Origin: Allorhizobium sonneratiae
GTDB lineage: Bacteria > Pseudomonadota > Alphaproteobacteria > Rhizobiales > Rhizobiaceae
DNA length: 64,000 nt
Reading direction: 5' to 3'
Assembly: GCF_023700755.1 (NCBI RefSeq)
Contig: NZ_JAMKOJ010000004.1
Location: forward strand, 124,001 to 188,000
A program made the position numbers and the translations under genes. Shown in pieces: positions 53,476 to 62,340 of this stretch (its first letter is position 1; every line of letters begins with the position of its first letter). The notes beneath the pieces were generated by a model. The model saw only the letters and a program-made list of their open reading frames with translations, did no database searches and was not told where the DNA came from.

Positions 53476-54462
53476 ATGCCCACTGTCGCGCCGCTCGATC
53501 TGGAAGGCCACGTTATCAGCGCAGCCTTTCTCGGAAACATTCCGGTTTTCGCCACTGCTGCCGGTTCCTTTCACTGGCTGGATGGTGGCGAGCGCAGCGT
53601 CAATCTGCATGACGGCCTGCTCTGCGCCGTCAAGGACGACAACAGTCAGACACTGCTGACCGGCGGCGAGGATGGCAAGGTGCTGCGGGTCGCCCATGAT
53701 GGCACCAGCATCGAACTGGCGCATGTGGCCCGCAAATGGATTTCCGTTGTTGCAGCCGGTCCGCAAGGAGCGATTGCCTATGCCCATGGCAAATCGGCCT
53801 TTGTCCGGCTGGCCAGTGGTGCCGTGCATGAATATCCCGAGGAAAGAACGGTTGAGGGGATCGCCTTTGCCCCCAAGGGCCTGCGTATTGCCATTGCCCG
53901 CTATAATGGCGTGACGCTGCGCTTTGCCGCTGCCGAAGGCCAGCCCGTCGATCTGGAATGGAAAGGCGCACATACCGGCGTCAGTTTTTCGCCGGACAAT
54001 CGTTTCGTCGTCACCACCATGCAGGAAAATGCCCTGCATGGCTGGAAACTGGATGGTGCCGGCAGCGACACCCGCCATATGCGCATGACCGGCTATCCGG
54101 CCAAGGTCAAATCGATCTCCTGGTCGGCCAAGGGCAAGTGGCTTGCCTCTTCCGGTGCGCCGGCGGCCATTGTCTGGCCCTTTGCCGGCAAGGACGGCCC
54201 GATGGGCAAAGCCCCGATGGAGCTGGGCACCCGCGCCAATATCATGGTGACGCAGGTGGCGTTTCATCCGGCGGAAGAGGTGCTGGCCATCGGCTTCATC
54301 GATGGCATGGTGCTGGCCGTGCGCCTTGCCGATGGCAAGGAAGCGCTGTTACGCCGCCCCGGCAAAGGCGCCATCACGGCACTCAGCTGGAGTACCAACG
54401 GCAAACTGGTCGCCTTTGCCTCGGAAGCGGGCGATTGCGGCGTGATCGATATTTCAGGCTGA
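53476..54462 (+). CDS. WD40-repeat protein
   Basis: A 328-residue beta-propeller protein. WD40-like blades are visible, for example LLTGGEDGKVLRVAHDGT, HTGVSFSPDNRFVVTTMQEN, VKSISWSAKGKWLASSGAPA and ITALSWSTNGKLVAFASEAG. No signal peptide. It follows the COG0523 GTPase, a pairing I recall from other Rhizobiales, so it may scaffold metal delivery; this is inference. A GAAGAGAAG site precedes the ATG. The 3' end overlaps matB by 9 bases, convergently. Confidence 0.9.
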   Translation: MPTVAPLDLEGHVISAAFLGNIPVFATAAGSFHWLDGGERSVNLHDGLLCAVKDDNSQTLLTGGEDGKVLRVAHDGTSIELAHVARKWISVVAAGPQGAIAYAHGKSAFVRLASGAVHEYPEERTVEGIAFAPKGLRIAIARYNGVTLRFAAAEGQPVDLEWKGAHTGVSFSPDNRFVVTTMQENALHGWKLDGAGSDTRHMRMTGYPAKVKSISWSAKGKWLASSGAPAAIVWPFAGKDGPMGKAPMELGTRANIMVTQVAFHPAEEVLAIGFIDGMVLAVRLADGKEALLRRPGKGAITALSWSTNGKLVAFASEAGDCGVIDISG

Positions 54463-55977
54463 ACCGTCAGCCTGATAAAGATCGGCATAGGTCTGGCGCA
54501 GGCTGTTTTTCTGCACCTTGCCCATGGTGTTGCGCGGCAGGTCATCGACGAAGACGACCCGTTTCGGCTGTTTGTATTTTGCCAGCCGGTCCTGCAGAGC
54601 ACTGATAATCGTTTCTTCCGTGACGGCAGCGCCCGGCTTTTTCACCACGACGGCAGTGACACCCTCGCCGAAATCCGGGTGGCTGACGCCGATGACGGCA
54701 CTTTCGACAACCCCGTCCATCTGGTCGATCTCGGTTTCGACCTCTTTCGGATAGATGTTATAGCCGCCGGAAATGATCAGATCCTTGCCGCGCCCGACAA
54801 TCTGCACATAGCCGCGCGCATCGATCAGGCCGAGATCGCCGGTGATGAAATAGCCGTCGGCGCGAAATTCGGCGGCGGTTTTTTCCGGCATCCGCCAATA
54901 GCCCTTGAACACATTCGGGCCTTTCACCTCGATCATGCCGGTTTCCCCCGCCGCCAGAACGGCACCGGTCTCGGGATCGGCAACACGCAGGCTGACACCC
55001 GGCAGCGGGAAACCGACCGTTCCGGCAATGCGGTCTCCGTCATAGGGGTTGGAGGTGTTCATATTGGTTTCGGTCATGCCATAACGTTCGAGAATGGCGT
55101 GGCCGGTCACGGTCTCGAACTGGCGATGGGTTTCCGCCAGAAGCGGCGCAGACCCGGAGACGAAGAGCCGCATCGAAGAGACCTGCTCACGCGTCAGGCC
55201 CGGATGCTGCAACAGCCGCACATAAAAGGTCGGAACCCCCATCAGCACCGTGGAGGAGGGCAAAAGCCGCACCACCTGATCGGCATCGAATTTCGGCAGG
55301 AAGGCCATCGAGGCGCCGGACAGCATGGTGACATTGGAGGCGACGAACAGCCCGTGGGTGTGGAAGATCGGCAGGGCATGGATCAGCCGGTCGCGGGCGC
55401 TGAAGCGCCAGTATTCCTTCAGCGTCAGGGCATTGGACAGAAGATTGTCATGGCTGAGCATCGCGCCCTTGGAGCGCCCGGTGGTGCCGGATGTGTAGAG
55501 AATGGCGGCAAGATCGTCGGCCAGCCGCGCGCGATCGGCAAAATCCGGGTCCTGACTTTGAGCCAGCGCCATCAGGCTGCCGCCGCCCCTGTCGTCCAGC
55601 GTCGCCACCTTCGCCGCTTTGGCGGTGGCAATCGGCATGATGCCCGCCTCCGTCTCAGGTGTGACCACCACAAGCGCCGGTTCGGCATCGCCGATGAAAT
55701 AATCCAGCTCGGCCAGCGTATAGCCGGTGTTGAGCGGCAGATAGATGGCGCCGGCCCGCACGCAGGCCAGATAGAGCATCAGCGCTTCCGGGCTTTTTTC
55801 CACCTGCACGGCCACCCGGTCATCCGGTTGAACGCCAAGGGAGACCAGTGCCGCAGCCAATTGCCCGGACAGAGCCAGCGCTTCAGCATAGGTGATCACC
55901 GTTCCATCCGGCTTTTCGATGAAGGTCGCGTGCGGATCGACACCTGCACGTATCGCATCGAAAAGATGATTGCCCAT
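54454..55977 (-). CDS. matB: Malonyl-CoA synthetase (MatB)
   Basis: A 507-residue acyl-CoA synthetase of the ANL superfamily. The ATP loop LYTSGTTGRSKGAMLSH is at residues 160-176 and the C-terminal catalytic Lys in PRNTMGKVQKNSLR. The sequence reads as the Rhizobium MatB type, which makes malonyl-CoA from malonate, ATP and CoA. Its usual partners matA (decarboxylase) and matC (transporter) are not in the window. A perfect AAGGAG site lies 7 bases before the ATG. Confidence 0.88.
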   Translation of the reverse strand: MGNHLFDAIRAGVDPHATFIEKPDGTVITYAEALALSGQLAAALVSLGVQPDDRVAVQVEKSPEALMLYLACVRAGAIYLPLNTGYTLAELDYFIGDAEPALVVVTPETEAGIMPIATAKAAKVATLDDRGGGSLMALAQSQDPDFADRARLADDLAAILYTSGTTGRSKGAMLSHDNLLSNALTLKEYWRFSARDRLIHALPIFHTHGLFVASNVTMLSGASMAFLPKFDADQVVRLLPSSTVLMGVPTFYVRLLQHPGLTREQVSSMRLFVSGSAPLLAETHRQFETVTGHAILERYGMTETNMNTSNPYDGDRIAGTVGFPLPGVSLRVADPETGAVLAAGETGMIEVKGPNVFKGYWRMPEKTAAEFRADGYFITGDLGLIDARGYVQIVGRGKDLIISGGYNIYPKEVETEIDQMDGVVESAVIGVSHPDFGEGVTAVVVKKPGAAVTEETIISALQDRLAKYKQPKRVVFVDDLPRNTMGKVQKNSLRQTYADLYQADGSA

Positions 55978-56095
55978 GCCAAAACTCCTTGAGAAGAAAA
56001 GCCAATGTCTTTGAAAAGAAGAAGAGGATATTCACCCTCCTCATCCATTTGGCAAGTCCCCGAGGCGGCAAAGACGGCCAGATCAGGCAGGCAGA

Positions 56096-59000
56096 TCAGG
56101 CAGCGGGCCGTTCCCTGTCGCTCTTGTCATCCGGATGGATGCGGAACCAGGCGACATAAAGCGCCGGCAGGAAAATCAGTGTCATCACCGTGCCAACAAT
56201 GATGCCGCCCATCATGGCATAGGCCATGGGGCCCCAGAACACCTCGCGGGCAATGGGGATGAGGCCAAGGCTTGCCGCCGCCGCCGTCAGCATGATCGGG
56301 CGGAAACGGTGCAGCGTCGCCTCGACCACCGCATCCCAGGGCGTTTTGCCCTCATCGCGGATCAGGGTTTCGATCTGCACGATCAGGATCACCGAATTGC
56401 GGATCAGAATGCCGATCAGCGCCAATATGCCGAGGATGGCAACGAAACCCATCGGCGCACCGCTGGGCAAAAGCGCCGCCACCACGCCGATCAAGGCCAG
56501 CGGCGCGACGGAAAACACCAGGAACAGACGCTGGAAGCTTTGCAGCTGCACCATCAGGATCGTTGTCATGATCAGCAGCATCAGCGGCAGCACCGCAATA
56601 ATCGGCGCCTGGGACTGGGCGCTGTCCTCCACCGGGCCGCCGACCGCCACGCCATAATCCGGCGGCAGGCTGGCGGCGAAGGCCTTCACCTTGGTACTCA
56701 GCGCCGAAACGATGGTATCCGGCTGGGTGCTGTCGATGATGCCCGCCGAGACGGTAATGGTTGGCAGGCGGTTGCGCCGCCAGATGCGCGGCTGCTCCAT
56801 CGCATAATGAAAACGGGCAATCGCCCCCAGCGGAATGGCATTGCCGGTTCGGTTCGGCATTTGCAGATTGCGCAGCGTTTCGATGGAATCGCGTGCGCCC
56901 TCAACCCCACGCGCCACGACATTGATCAGATAGATACTATCGCGGATCTGGGTGATGTTGATGCCTTCGACCGTGCCGTTCAGCGCCGAGGCGATATCGC
57001 TGGAACTGACCCCCAGTTCGCGCGCCTTGTCCTGCAGCACATCGACCTTCACCACCCGCGCCGGTTCGTTCCAGTCATAGGTCGGTGGCGTCAGCCGGTG
57101 ATCGCTGCCAAGGATGCCCGCCATCTCGGCGGCATAGGTCCTGACCTTCTGGATATCGGGGCCGCTGACGCGATATTGTATGGGACGGCCGGAGGGCGGC
57201 CCGAGCGCCAGCAGCGTGGTATAAACGTCGATGCCGACGAAATTCTTTTTCAGCCGCGCATCCACGCGCTGACGCAGCCGGTTGCGGGCTTCGAGATCCT
57301 TGGCAACGATGACGATCTCACCATAATTGTCGGCAGAGGGCTGCTCGTCGTAAGAGAGCACAAAACGCACAGCCGAGCGTCCGACATAGGACGACCAGTG
57401 GTCGATATCGGCATCGCCCGCGAGACTTTTCTCGAAACGGTCCATTTGCGCCTTGGTCTCAAGGATCGAGGCATTTTGCGGCAGGTTCCAGATCACCAGC
57501 AGTTCGTCGCGATCCGATGAGGGGAAAAACTGCTGCTGGACGAATTTCATGCCAAAGACGGACAGGCCGAAGACCAGAACCGTCACGCCAATCGTAACCC
57601 AGCGATAATGCATGGCCGCAAGCAAAAGCCGCTTGAAGGCACTGAGGAAGCGACCCGGCCCGGCCGCATGATGGGCGAGCTTGCGTGGCAGGATCGTCAC
57701 CCCGATCAGCGGGGTAAACAGCACGGCAACGATCCAGGAGAGCGCCAGAGACAGCGCGATGACGACGAACAGGGTGAAGGTGAATTCACCGGCAGCACTG
57801 CTGTTCAGCCCGATGGGAATGAAGCCCGCCACCGTCACCGCCGTGCCGGTCAGCATGGGAAAGGCGGTGGAGGTGTAGACATGGGTGGCTGCCTTTTCCA
57901 GACTGTCGCCCTCTTCCAGCCGCGCCACCATCATTTCCACCGCAATCATGGCGTCATCGACCAGCAGGCCGAGCGCGATGATCAGGGCGCCCAGCGAGAT
58001 GCGCTGCAAGGTGATGCCCAGATACTCCATGCCGACAAAGGTCATGGCCAGCACCAGCGGAATGGCGAGCGCCACCACCAGCCCGGCCCGCATGCCAAGA
58101 CTGATGAAACTGACGACCAGCACGATCACCACCGCCTCGAACAGCGCCCTGGTGAACTGGCCGATGGCATCCTTGACGATCTGAGGCTGGTTCGACACCT
58201 GATGGATGCTGACTCCAATGGGCAGATCCGCCTCGACCTTCTGCATTTTTGCCCTGAGCGCCTTGCCGAAATCCAGCAGATTGGCGCCCTTGCGCATGCC
58301 GATGGCAAGGCCGATGGCCGGCTTGCCGTCATAGCGGAACAGGCTCGATGGCGGGTCTTTATAGCCCCGTTGGATCGTCACCACGTCGCTCAGGTGAAAG
58401 AAACGGTCATTGACCCTGAGATTGATGTCCTTCAGGCTTTTTTCCGAAACGAACTGGCCGCTGACACGGATGCTGATCCGCTCCGGTCCGGTTTCGATCA
58501 CGCCGGAAGGCGCAATGGCGTTCTGGTCGCGCAGGGCCTGAATGATTGCCGCCTCATCGAGGCCGAGGCTGGCGATCTGCTGCGGATTGAACTCCATATA
58601 GATGACTTCATCCTGCGCGCCGATCAGGTCCACCCGTCCGGCATCGGGCACGGTCAGAACCTCAGAGCGGATCTTTTCCACGTCATCGCGCAATTGTCTC
58701 TGGCTGAGGCCATCGGCGGTAAAGGCATAGATATTGCCATAGACATCGCCGAACTGATCGTTGAAGAACGGCCCCTGCACGCCTGAGGGAAACTGGGCCT
58801 GAATATCGTTGATCATATTGCGCACACGCTGCCAGGAGGCCGTAACGGCACCGGCCCGTGTGGTGGGCAGAAGATTGACGTTGATGGTCGTCTGCCCCGG
58901 CACCGTCATGCTCTTGGTGTAATCGAGCGTGTCGAGTTCCTGCAGTTTCTTTTCGATCCGGTCGGTGACCTGATTGACCGTCTCTTCCAGCGTGGCGCCC

Positions 59001-59200
59001 GGCCAGTTGGCCTGAATGACCATGGTCTTGATGGTAAAGGACGGGTCTTCCTCGCGGCCGAGATTGATGTAGGACAGAACCCCCGCCACCGCAAAGATCA
59101 GCATGAAATACCAGATCAGCGAGCGGTGTCTCAGCGCCCAGTCGGAGAGATTGAACGTCTGCCGTTCCGGCCCGTTGGCCGGAGAAGGGGAACCGGTCAT
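56096..59200 (-). CDS. RND efflux transporter inner-membrane subunit
   Basis: A 1034-residue RND pump with 12 membrane segments and two large periplasmic loops. The proton-relay pair D415-D416 lies in LGLLVDDAMIAVEMM in helix 4. It starts with a cytoplasmic tail and WALRHRSLIWYFMLIFAVAG. Pumps of this short-AcrB type export lipophilic compounds. It overlaps the adaptor gene upstream by 4 bases. No outer-membrane channel gene is nearby. Confidence 0.95.
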   Translation of the reverse strand: MTGSPSPANGPERQTFNLSDWALRHRSLIWYFMLIFAVAGVLSYINLGREEDPSFTIKTMVIQANWPGATLEETVNQVTDRIEKKLQELDTLDYTKSMTVPGQTTINVNLLPTTRAGAVTASWQRVRNMINDIQAQFPSGVQGPFFNDQFGDVYGNIYAFTADGLSQRQLRDDVEKIRSEVLTVPDAGRVDLIGAQDEVIYMEFNPQQIASLGLDEAAIIQALRDQNAIAPSGVIETGPERISIRVSGQFVSEKSLKDINLRVNDRFFHLSDVVTIQRGYKDPPSSLFRYDGKPAIGLAIGMRKGANLLDFGKALRAKMQKVEADLPIGVSIHQVSNQPQIVKDAIGQFTRALFEAVVIVLVVSFISLGMRAGLVVALAIPLVLAMTFVGMEYLGITLQRISLGALIIALGLLVDDAMIAVEMMVARLEEGDSLEKAATHVYTSTAFPMLTGTAVTVAGFIPIGLNSSAAGEFTFTLFVVIALSLALSWIVAVLFTPLIGVTILPRKLAHHAAGPGRFLSAFKRLLLAAMHYRWVTIGVTVLVFGLSVFGMKFVQQQFFPSSDRDELLVIWNLPQNASILETKAQMDRFEKSLAGDADIDHWSSYVGRSAVRFVLSYDEQPSADNYGEIVIVAKDLEARNRLRQRVDARLKKNFVGIDVYTTLLALGPPSGRPIQYRVSGPDIQKVRTYAAEMAGILGSDHRLTPPTYDWNEPARVVKVDVLQDKARELGVSSSDIASALNGTVEGINITQIRDSIYLINVVARGVEGARDSIETLRNLQMPNRTGNAIPLGAIARFHYAMEQPRIWRRNRLPTITVSAGIIDSTQPDTIVSALSTKVKAFAASLPPDYGVAVGGPVEDSAQSQAPIIAVLPLMLLIMTTILMVQLQSFQRLFLVFSVAPLALIGVVAALLPSGAPMGFVAILGILALIGILIRNSVILIVQIETLIRDEGKTPWDAVVEATLHRFRPIMLTAAAASLGLIPIAREVFWGPMAYAMMGGIIVGTVMTLIFLPALYVAWFRIHPDDKSDRERPAA

Positions 59201-60315
59201 GGCGTGTCCTCATGCGACATTGCGGTCTCTGGTGCAGTTGGCGGGGTCTGCGGAATTTTCACCGCCTGCCCCTCTTTCAGGGAATGGACACCGGCGACCA
59301 CGACGTGCAATCCGGCCTTCAGTCCCGCGCCGCCGATCGTGGCATCGCGGTCGAAACGGGAGAGCACCGTGACCGCCTGGCGCGAAACGGTTTGCTTGTC
59401 AGGATCGGCAATCCAGACGAAAGTCTTGCCGTCTTCCGTCAAAAGGCTGGTGACCGGGACGATGAAACCCTCATCTGCCGTCCGGCTCATGAACACCTTG
59501 ACGGTCGAGCCGATGCGAAAATCAGGTCCGGGCGCGTCCAGCGCGATCTTGATGCGCCGCGTTCGGGTCAGCACATCGACCTGAGGGGCAATCTCGCGCA
59601 CATGGCCGGGCGTGGTTTTGAGCGGGTTCATTTCCAAAACGACAGTGAAGCGGCTGCCGACATGCACGCGGCCTGCCTGTTCCACCGGCAGATCGACCAG
59701 CGCCTCGCGAATATCGGGCTTGGCAATGGTGATGGCCGCCTGGCCGGCAGCCACCGTCTGGCCGACCTCGATATGGGTTGCGGTGACGATGCCGTCATAT
59801 TCGGCTTTCAGATCGGCATAGCCGCGCTGTTCTTCAGCCTTGCTCAGTGACGCTTTCGCCTGCACAAGCGCGGCCTCGGCCGAGGCCAGTGCCTGACGTG
59901 CCGCCTCATATTGCTGCGAGGAAATATTATTCTGTTGCAGCAGAATGCTCTGGCGCTTTTCCGTGGCCGCCGCATTGTCATATTGCGCTTTGGCATTGTT
60001 GACACTGCCTTTTGCCGAGACAAGGGCAAAATTCAAAGCTGCCGGATCGAGTGCAGCTACCACCTGATCCTTTTCAACCCGGTCGCCGACGCTGACATCG
60101 CGGGCAATGACCCGGCCAAACATGCGAAACGACAGATCCACCTGATAACGCGGCTGGATCATCCCGGCAAAGCCGGTCTGGTCGGGGTCGTTTTCGCCGA
60201 GCACGACGCTCAGAACCGGACGCACGACCGGTTTTGCCGCATCCTTGCTGTCATCGCCGCATCCTGTCAGCACAAGGGCTGCCAGCAGCAGCGGCACAAC
60301 ATCTTTCCCACGCAT
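59197..60315 (-). CDS. RND efflux periplasmic adaptor lipoprotein (first of two)
   Basis: A 372-residue membrane-fusion protein. A lipoprotein signal with lipobox LTGC (about residues 16-19) precedes the barrel-sandwich/hairpin region (VSAKGSVNNAKAQYDNAAAT) and beta-barrel domains. Periplasmic, anchored in the inner membrane. It is sandwiched between a second adaptor and the pump, with overlaps at both ends. Confidence 0.93.
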   Translation of the reverse strand: MRGKDVVPLLLAALVLTGCGDDSKDAAKPVVRPVLSVVLGENDPDQTGFAGMIQPRYQVDLSFRMFGRVIARDVSVGDRVEKDQVVAALDPAALNFALVSAKGSVNNAKAQYDNAAATEKRQSILLQQNNISSQQYEAARQALASAEAALVQAKASLSKAEEQRGYADLKAEYDGIVTATHIEVGQTVAAGQAAITIAKPDIREALVDLPVEQAGRVHVGSRFTVVLEMNPLKTTPGHVREIAPQVDVLTRTRRIKIALDAPGPDFRIGSTVKVFMSRTADEGFIVPVTSLLTEDGKTFVWIADPDKQTVSRQAVTVLSRFDRDATIGGAGLKAGLHVVVAGVHSLKEGQAVKIPQTPPTAPETAMSHEDTP

Positions 60316-61427
60316 CAGGAACGCCCCTCCCCGTCGATCTCGACGATCTGACCCGGCCTGAGCATCTGTCCGCCCGCCGTCACCACCCGTTCTCCGGGGT
60401 TCAGACCCTGCTTGATGACGATCTTCGACTGTTCATAGCTCTCGATCACCACATCCCGATAGGCGACTGCATGGCTTGCGGGATCGACGACAAAGACGGC
60501 GGGTTTTCCCGCATTCGAGGCCAGCGCCGTCCACGGCAGAATGACCCGCTTATGCGCGGCCGAGCGGAAGGTCAGCCCTACCGAAGCTCCCAGCAGCATC
60601 TGCGGCGGCGTCTGTTTCAGCCCCACCTTCACCCGGACCGTGCCGGTGGCGGCATCGACGGTGGGCGCGGTTTCGCGTATCTCGCCCTCAGCCCTGACAC
60701 CGGGGTCGGTGAGCAGCGCGACACCGATCGGCGCGCCCGGATCGGTCATATCGACCACCTGTTCCTGCACATTGGCAACGGCATCGCGCGGCCCCTCCTC
60801 AGCAAAGACGAACACCGTCTGCGCCGCCTGGGCAACCGCGCCCGTATCCATGGTGCGCGCGGTGATCACCCCATCCGAAGGCGCTCTCAGAACGGTTTGC
60901 GCCAGACTGTCTTTGGCCGAAGACAGTTGCGCCTTGTCGCTATCCAGCGTGCCCTTGGCCACCTCGACATCCTGAAGCGCCTGATCGTAACTGCTGCGGG
61001 TGGTGAAGCCCTGCGCCAAAAGCGCCTTCTGGCGGTCGAAGGCGGCATTGACCTGTTGCAGCCTGGCCTCGGCGGCGGCAACGGCGGCACTTGCGGCATC
61101 AACATCGGCCTGAAGCTGCTTGGGATCGATCAGCGCCAGCACCTGATCCTTAACCACATGATCACCGACATCGGCCTTTTCCGCGATGATCGGCCCCGTC
61201 AGACGGAAAGACAGATTGCTCTCGACCCGTGCCTTGATCGTGCCCGTCACCGTCACTTTGGCCTCATGATCCTCACGCTGCACCGTGACGACCTTGACGC
61301 TCTGCAAGGGCGCGCTTGCCGGTTTCTGTTTATCGCAGGCCGTAAGCACCGGGACAAGCGCCAGGACAACAAGACAGGCGCAAAGCCTGCGCGGCCCCTT
61401 TTCAAACCTTCCCGCCATAATAGTCAT
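60315..61427 (-). CDS. RND efflux periplasmic adaptor lipoprotein (second of two)
   Basis: A 370-residue adaptor with its own lipobox LTAC (about residues 29-32) and a hairpin domain (AAEARLQQVNAAFDRQKALL). The ATG at 61427 lies 6 bases after GGAGAGG; the GTG two codons earlier is less likely. It is distinct from the adaptor at 59197, so the pump may use a hetero-hexamer of two adaptors. First gene of the operon. Confidence 0.92.
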   Translation of the reverse strand: MTIMAGRFEKGPRRLCACLVVLALVPVLTACDKQKPASAPLQSVKVVTVQREDHEAKVTVTGTIKARVESNLSFRLTGPIIAEKADVGDHVVKDQVLALIDPKQLQADVDAASAAVAAAEARLQQVNAAFDRQKALLAQGFTTRSSYDQALQDVEVAKGTLDSDKAQLSSAKDSLAQTVLRAPSDGVITARTMDTGAVAQAAQTVFVFAEEGPRDAVANVQEQVVDMTDPGAPIGVALLTDPGVRAEGEIRETAPTVDAATGTVRVKVGLKQTPPQMLLGASVGLTFRSAAHKRVILPWTALASNAGKPAVFVVDPASHAVAYRDVVIESYEQSKIVIKQGLNPGERVVTAGGQMLRPGQIVEIDGEGRS

Positions 61428-61461
61428 GCCCACCCTCTCCTGTCGGCACGGATCCGAGAAT

Positions 61462-61481
61462 TAGACTGGACCGTCTAGTCC
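61462..61481. promoter_or_regulatory. Candidate TetR operator, nested inverted repeats
   Basis: TAGAC (61462-61466) and GTCTA (61473-61477), and interlocked GGAC (61468-61471) and GTCC (61478-61481), both with 6-base spacers, lie between the divergent pump operon and TetR gene. Nested arms of this kind suit two TetR dimers on one site. Confidence 0.6.
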
Positions 61482-61518
61482 ATAATCGCTATCACTCTTT
61501 ACAGGCAGGATGCAAGAG

Positions 61519-62136
61519 ATGAATCGAATTTCTTTAGAAAAACCTTTAACACAGAAGCAGATGGCCATTCTGGATGCCGCCTGCGCGCTGTTCATCGCCC
61601 ATGGCTATGAAGGCACCAGCATCGACATGATCGCGGAAAAGGCCGAGGTGTCGCGCCAGACAATCTATAACGGCTTCACCAGCAAGGAAGATCTGTTTCT
61701 GGCCATGGTCAACGATGCCATTCGCCAGATTCTCATGCCGGTTCTGACACCGGACCAACCGGCGCAATCCCTCAGACAGGCGCTTCATGTCTTTGGCAAA
61801 GGCATTCTGGAGCTGACGATGTCAGCGGACGCGATTGCGCTGCAACGTCTGGTGATCGTGGAGGCGCTGCGCTTCCCGCAACTGGGGGCGGCCCTGTTTT
61901 ACGATGGCGTGGAACGGGTCGAGCGAGAACTGGCCAGCTTTTTGCAAACGCATCGACAGTTTACCGGCAAGGACAGCAGGCTGGCGGCCCGGTTGTTTTT
62001 GAGCATGGTCACACGACCGTCACTGTTTCAGGTGCAGCTCGGCATTGTCGAATATCCGGATCAAACCAGCATCGATACCCATCTCGACGCCACCATCGAT
62101 CTCTTTCTGCATGGCGTCGCCGCCCAGACCGGCTGA
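61519..62136 (+). CDS. TetR-family transcriptional regulator
   Basis: A 205-residue TetR. The helix-turn-helix is about residues 13-60: ILDAACALFIAHGYEGTSID and KAEVSRQTIYNGFTSKEDLF. The ATG at 61519 has AGGA 8 bases upstream; an ATG three codons earlier abuts the AGG and is less likely. The C-terminal ligand domain is intact (VEALRFPQLGAALFYDG). It diverges from the RND operon and probably represses it. Confidence 0.93.
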   Translation: MNRISLEKPLTQKQMAILDAACALFIAHGYEGTSIDMIAEKAEVSRQTIYNGFTSKEDLFLAMVNDAIRQILMPVLTPDQPAQSLRQALHVFGKGILELTMSADAIALQRLVIVEALRFPQLGAALFYDGVERVERELASFLQTHRQFTGKDSRLAARLFLSMVTRPSLFQVQLGIVEYPDQTSIDTHLDATIDLFLHGVAAQTG

Positions 62137-62236
62137 CGCTGGGTTTGTTTCGGCGCGGAACTGAACCGGTTAACAGGCTGCTGAAAAAGTCAGGTGGAGC
62201 TGAATGAGATCAAATGTCAAATTCTTAAAAATCCAC

Positions 62237-62340
62237 TAGAGCAGTTCCAGGAAAAGTGTAAAACGGTTTTCCGTCCAGAAATGCGTAAAAACAAAGAGTT
62301 AGAGCATTTCATTGTTTCCGTGAAACAGTGAAATGCTCTA
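62237..62340 (-). repeat. TAGAGCA-type mosaic element
   Basis: A 104-bp copy inverted relative to the one at 18755-18860. Ends are TAGAGCA (62237-62243) and TGCTCTA (62334-62340), with AACGGTTTTCCGTCC, GTAAAAACAAAGAGTT and the hairpin AGAGCATTTCATTGTTTC with its complement. The last CTA, read on the minus strand, is the TAG stop of cysA. The remaining gap to TetR (62137-62236) shows nothing recognisable. Confidence 0.8.

Noticed and set aside
62171-62200. GGCTGCTGAAAAAGTC as an insertion-sequence end
   Set aside because: It resembles some IS terminal repeats, but there is no partner end, target duplication or transposase remnant nearby.
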